Source: Pseudomonadota bacterium (GTDB lineage: Bacteria > Pseudomonadota > Gammaproteobacteria > Burkholderiales > Rhodocyclaceae). From it: a DNA stretch of 8,196 nt. Positions 7,200-8,196 of the stretch are shown piece after piece. Location of the stretch: the NCBI GenBank assembly GCA_030917225.1, contig JAUPVD010000084.1, positions 1 through 8,196 of the forward strand, given 5' to 3'. The notes below the pieces were generated by a model. The model did no database searches and was not told where the DNA came from. It saw only the letters and a list, made by a program, of their open reading frames with translations. How positions within the stretch are numbered: the first letter of the stretch is position 1; each line of letters opens with the position of its first letter. Position numbers and translations under genes: made by a program.

Positions 7200-8027
7200 T
7201 CATGCCGCCGCATGCGTTGCCGACCACACGGCCAGCGCATCGCGCGTTGCCGCAACATCATGCACACGCAGGATGCGCGCACCGCCTTCAAGCGCCATGA
7301 GCGCCGCAGCAAGGCTGCCCGCCAACCGATCGCCAACCTCGCGGCCAGTGACATGACCGAGCATGGACTTGCGTGAAAGGCCTGCCAGCACCGGCAAGCC
7401 GTCGATGGCCAGTTCCGGCAGATGCTTCAGCAGCGACAGATTGTGCGCCAGCGTCTTGCCGAAACCGAAGCCGGGATCAAGAACCAACCGTTCGCGCGCC
7501 ACGCCCGCGACCTGTGCAGCAGCCACGCGCTCACGCAGGAAGGCACCGACCTCCGCCACCACATCGGCATACACCGGCTGCTGCTGCATCGTCAGTGGCT
7601 CGCCCTGCATGTGCATCAGGCAGACTGCACAGTCGCTGCCGGCCACGGCTTCCAGCGCCCCCGGCATGCGCAGACCGTAGATGTCGTTGATCATAGCCGC
7701 GCCGGCCGCCAGCGCTGCGCGCATCACTTCCGGCTTGTAGGTATCCACTGAAATCGGCAGCCCACAATCCGATAGGGCTTCCAGTACCGGCAGCAGCCGG
7801 CACAGTTCGTCGTCGAGCGAAGTCGGGATGGCCCCCGGGCGCGATGATTCGGCACCAAGATCAAGCATGTCGGCACCCGCCGCAATCTGTGCCTGTGCAT
7901 GAGCAATGGCGCGCTCGGCGCTGGCGCCGAGACCATCGCCGGAAAAGGAATCCGGCGTCAGGTTGACGATGCCCATGATCAGCGGGCGATCCAGCGACAG
8001 CTCAAATTTTCCGCAGTTAAATTTCAT
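7200..8027 (-). CDS. folP: Dihydropteroate synthase
   Basis: This cytoplasmic TIM-barrel enzyme of folate synthesis joins p-aminobenzoate to 6-hydroxymethyl-7,8-dihydropterin pyrophosphate, and is the sulfonamide target. It is 275 residues from the chosen start. Signatures in order are IMGIVNLTPDSFSGDG (17-32); GAESSRPGA (58-66) with S61, R63 and P64; D95 in SVDTYKPEV; N114-D115; D184 in LDPGFGFGKT; K220 in GLSRKSMLG; and R254 and H256 in RVHDV. These match the E. coli active-site residues one for one. I see no insertion in the two substrate loops and no obvious sulfonamide-resistance change. The start at 8027 aligns with the E. coli N-terminus (18 residues before the MGI/MGL motif). An in-frame ATG at 8039 adds four residues. 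Neither has a recognisable Shine-Dalgarno. glmM follows 96 bp downstream. Confidence 0.96.
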   Translation of the reverse strand: MKFNCGKFELSLDRPLIMGIVNLTPDSFSGDGLGASAERAIAHAQAQIAAGADMLDLGAESSRPGAIPTSLDDELCRLLPVLEALSDCGLPISVDTYKPEVMRAALAAGAAMINDIYGLRMPGALEAVAGSDCAVCLMHMQGEPLTMQQQPVYADVVAEVGAFLRERVAAAQVAGVARERLVLDPGFGFGKTLAHNLSLLKHLPELAIDGLPVLAGLSRKSMLGHVTGREVGDRLAGSLAAALMALEGGARILRVHDVAATRDALAVWSATHAAA

Positions 8028-8074
8028 TGGGAGAAGCATGAGTGCAGAAGAGTATCGGGGGTCTCAGTTCGGCC

Positions 8075-8196
8075 CTAAGCCGACGGATTGGAGCGCTTGC
8101 GACGTGCAGCCCACCATGACTCGAACTGCGACATGGCAACGTAAAGAAACCACGGAATTGATATGAACCAGACAATTGGCAGAGCAATTTTTGCCC
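8075..8196 (-). CDS. C-terminal fragment of an unidentified, probably membrane-anchored protein
   Basis: One minus-strand frame is open from the right edge to a TAG at 8077-8075, giving 39 residues. It begins with a hydrophobic stretch of about 17-20 residues (ALPIVWFISIPWFLYVA) that could be a transmembrane helix. A basic, aromatic tail follows (WWAARRKRSNPSA), as expected for a cytoplasmic end by the positive-inside rule. It ends 47 bp before the chosen folP start (35 bp before the alternative). I do not recognise the family, and it does not look like the end of FtsH, which precedes folP in many betaproteobacteria. The evidence is only the open frame, its composition and its tandem position. 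Two other minus frames and part of the plus strand are also open over this short distance, so it could be chance. A 5-bp inverted repeat TCGGC/GCCGA (8069-8083) spans the stop but has no T-run. Confidence 0.4.
   Translation of the reverse strand, partial: AKIALPIVWFISIPWFLYVAMSQFESWWAARRKRSNPSA

Noticed and set aside
8069..8083. A short inverted repeat, TCGGC/GCCGA, over the stop of the upstream partial frame, considered as a terminator.
   Set aside because: The stem is only 5 bp and no T-run follows in either direction.
8163..8196. An ATG on the plus strand at 8163 (MNQTIGRAIFA...) that could begin a divergent gene running off the right edge.
   Set aside because: Only 11 codons are visible, no good Shine-Dalgarno precedes it, and the same bases fit a hydrophobic minus-strand frame in tandem with folP. 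It cannot be decided within this window.

Overview
This is an ordinary, well-conserved housekeeping stretch of a betaproteobacterial chromosome. Every recognised gene reads on the minus strand, so the window is best read from right to left. The gene order folP-glmM-tpiA-secG-tRNA-Leu-nuoABCDEF and the protein sequences fit Betaproteobacteria, most likely Rhodocyclales (a Dechloromonas/Azonexus-like organism). The order assignment is inference from recalled synteny and protein style; no search was run.

Layout, in transcription order. At 8196-8075 is the C-terminal tail of an unidentified, probably membrane-anchored protein cut by the window edge. Next come folP (dihydropteroate synthase, 8027-7200) and glmM (phosphoglucosamine mutase, 7103-5739). 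A strong sigma70-type promoter at 5720-5691 then precedes tpiA (triose-phosphate isomerase, 5664-4909). secG (SecYEG subunit, 4898-4515) follows 10 bp after tpiA. A 110-bp A-tract-rich spacer carrying a 13-bp tandem duplication leads to an intact tRNA-Leu(GAG) gene with encoded CCA (4404-4320). The NADH:ubiquinone oxidoreductase (complex I) operon follows: nuoA, nuoB, nuoC, nuoD, nuoE, and the first 341 codons of nuoF, which runs off the left edge.

Functionally, nuoA-F encode the start of the respiratory complex I operon: membrane subunit A, the connecting module B/C/D with cluster N2 and the quinone site, and the NADH-oxidising module E/F. Subunits C and D are separate genes, not the fused NuoCD of E. 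coli. nuoC/D, nuoD/E and nuoE/F are joined by a 1-bp gap or 1-bp overlaps, which suggests translational coupling. folP (folate) and glmM (cell-wall amino-sugar synthesis) form the common proteobacterial pair. tpiA serves central carbon metabolism and secG serves protein export.

No gap without a gene exceeds 110 bp. I see no mobile element, CRISPR array, phage gene or novel system here. The points most worth a second look are the unidentified reading frame upstream of folP (where ftsH often lies in relatives), the tpiA promoter, and the repeat-bearing spacer before the tRNA.
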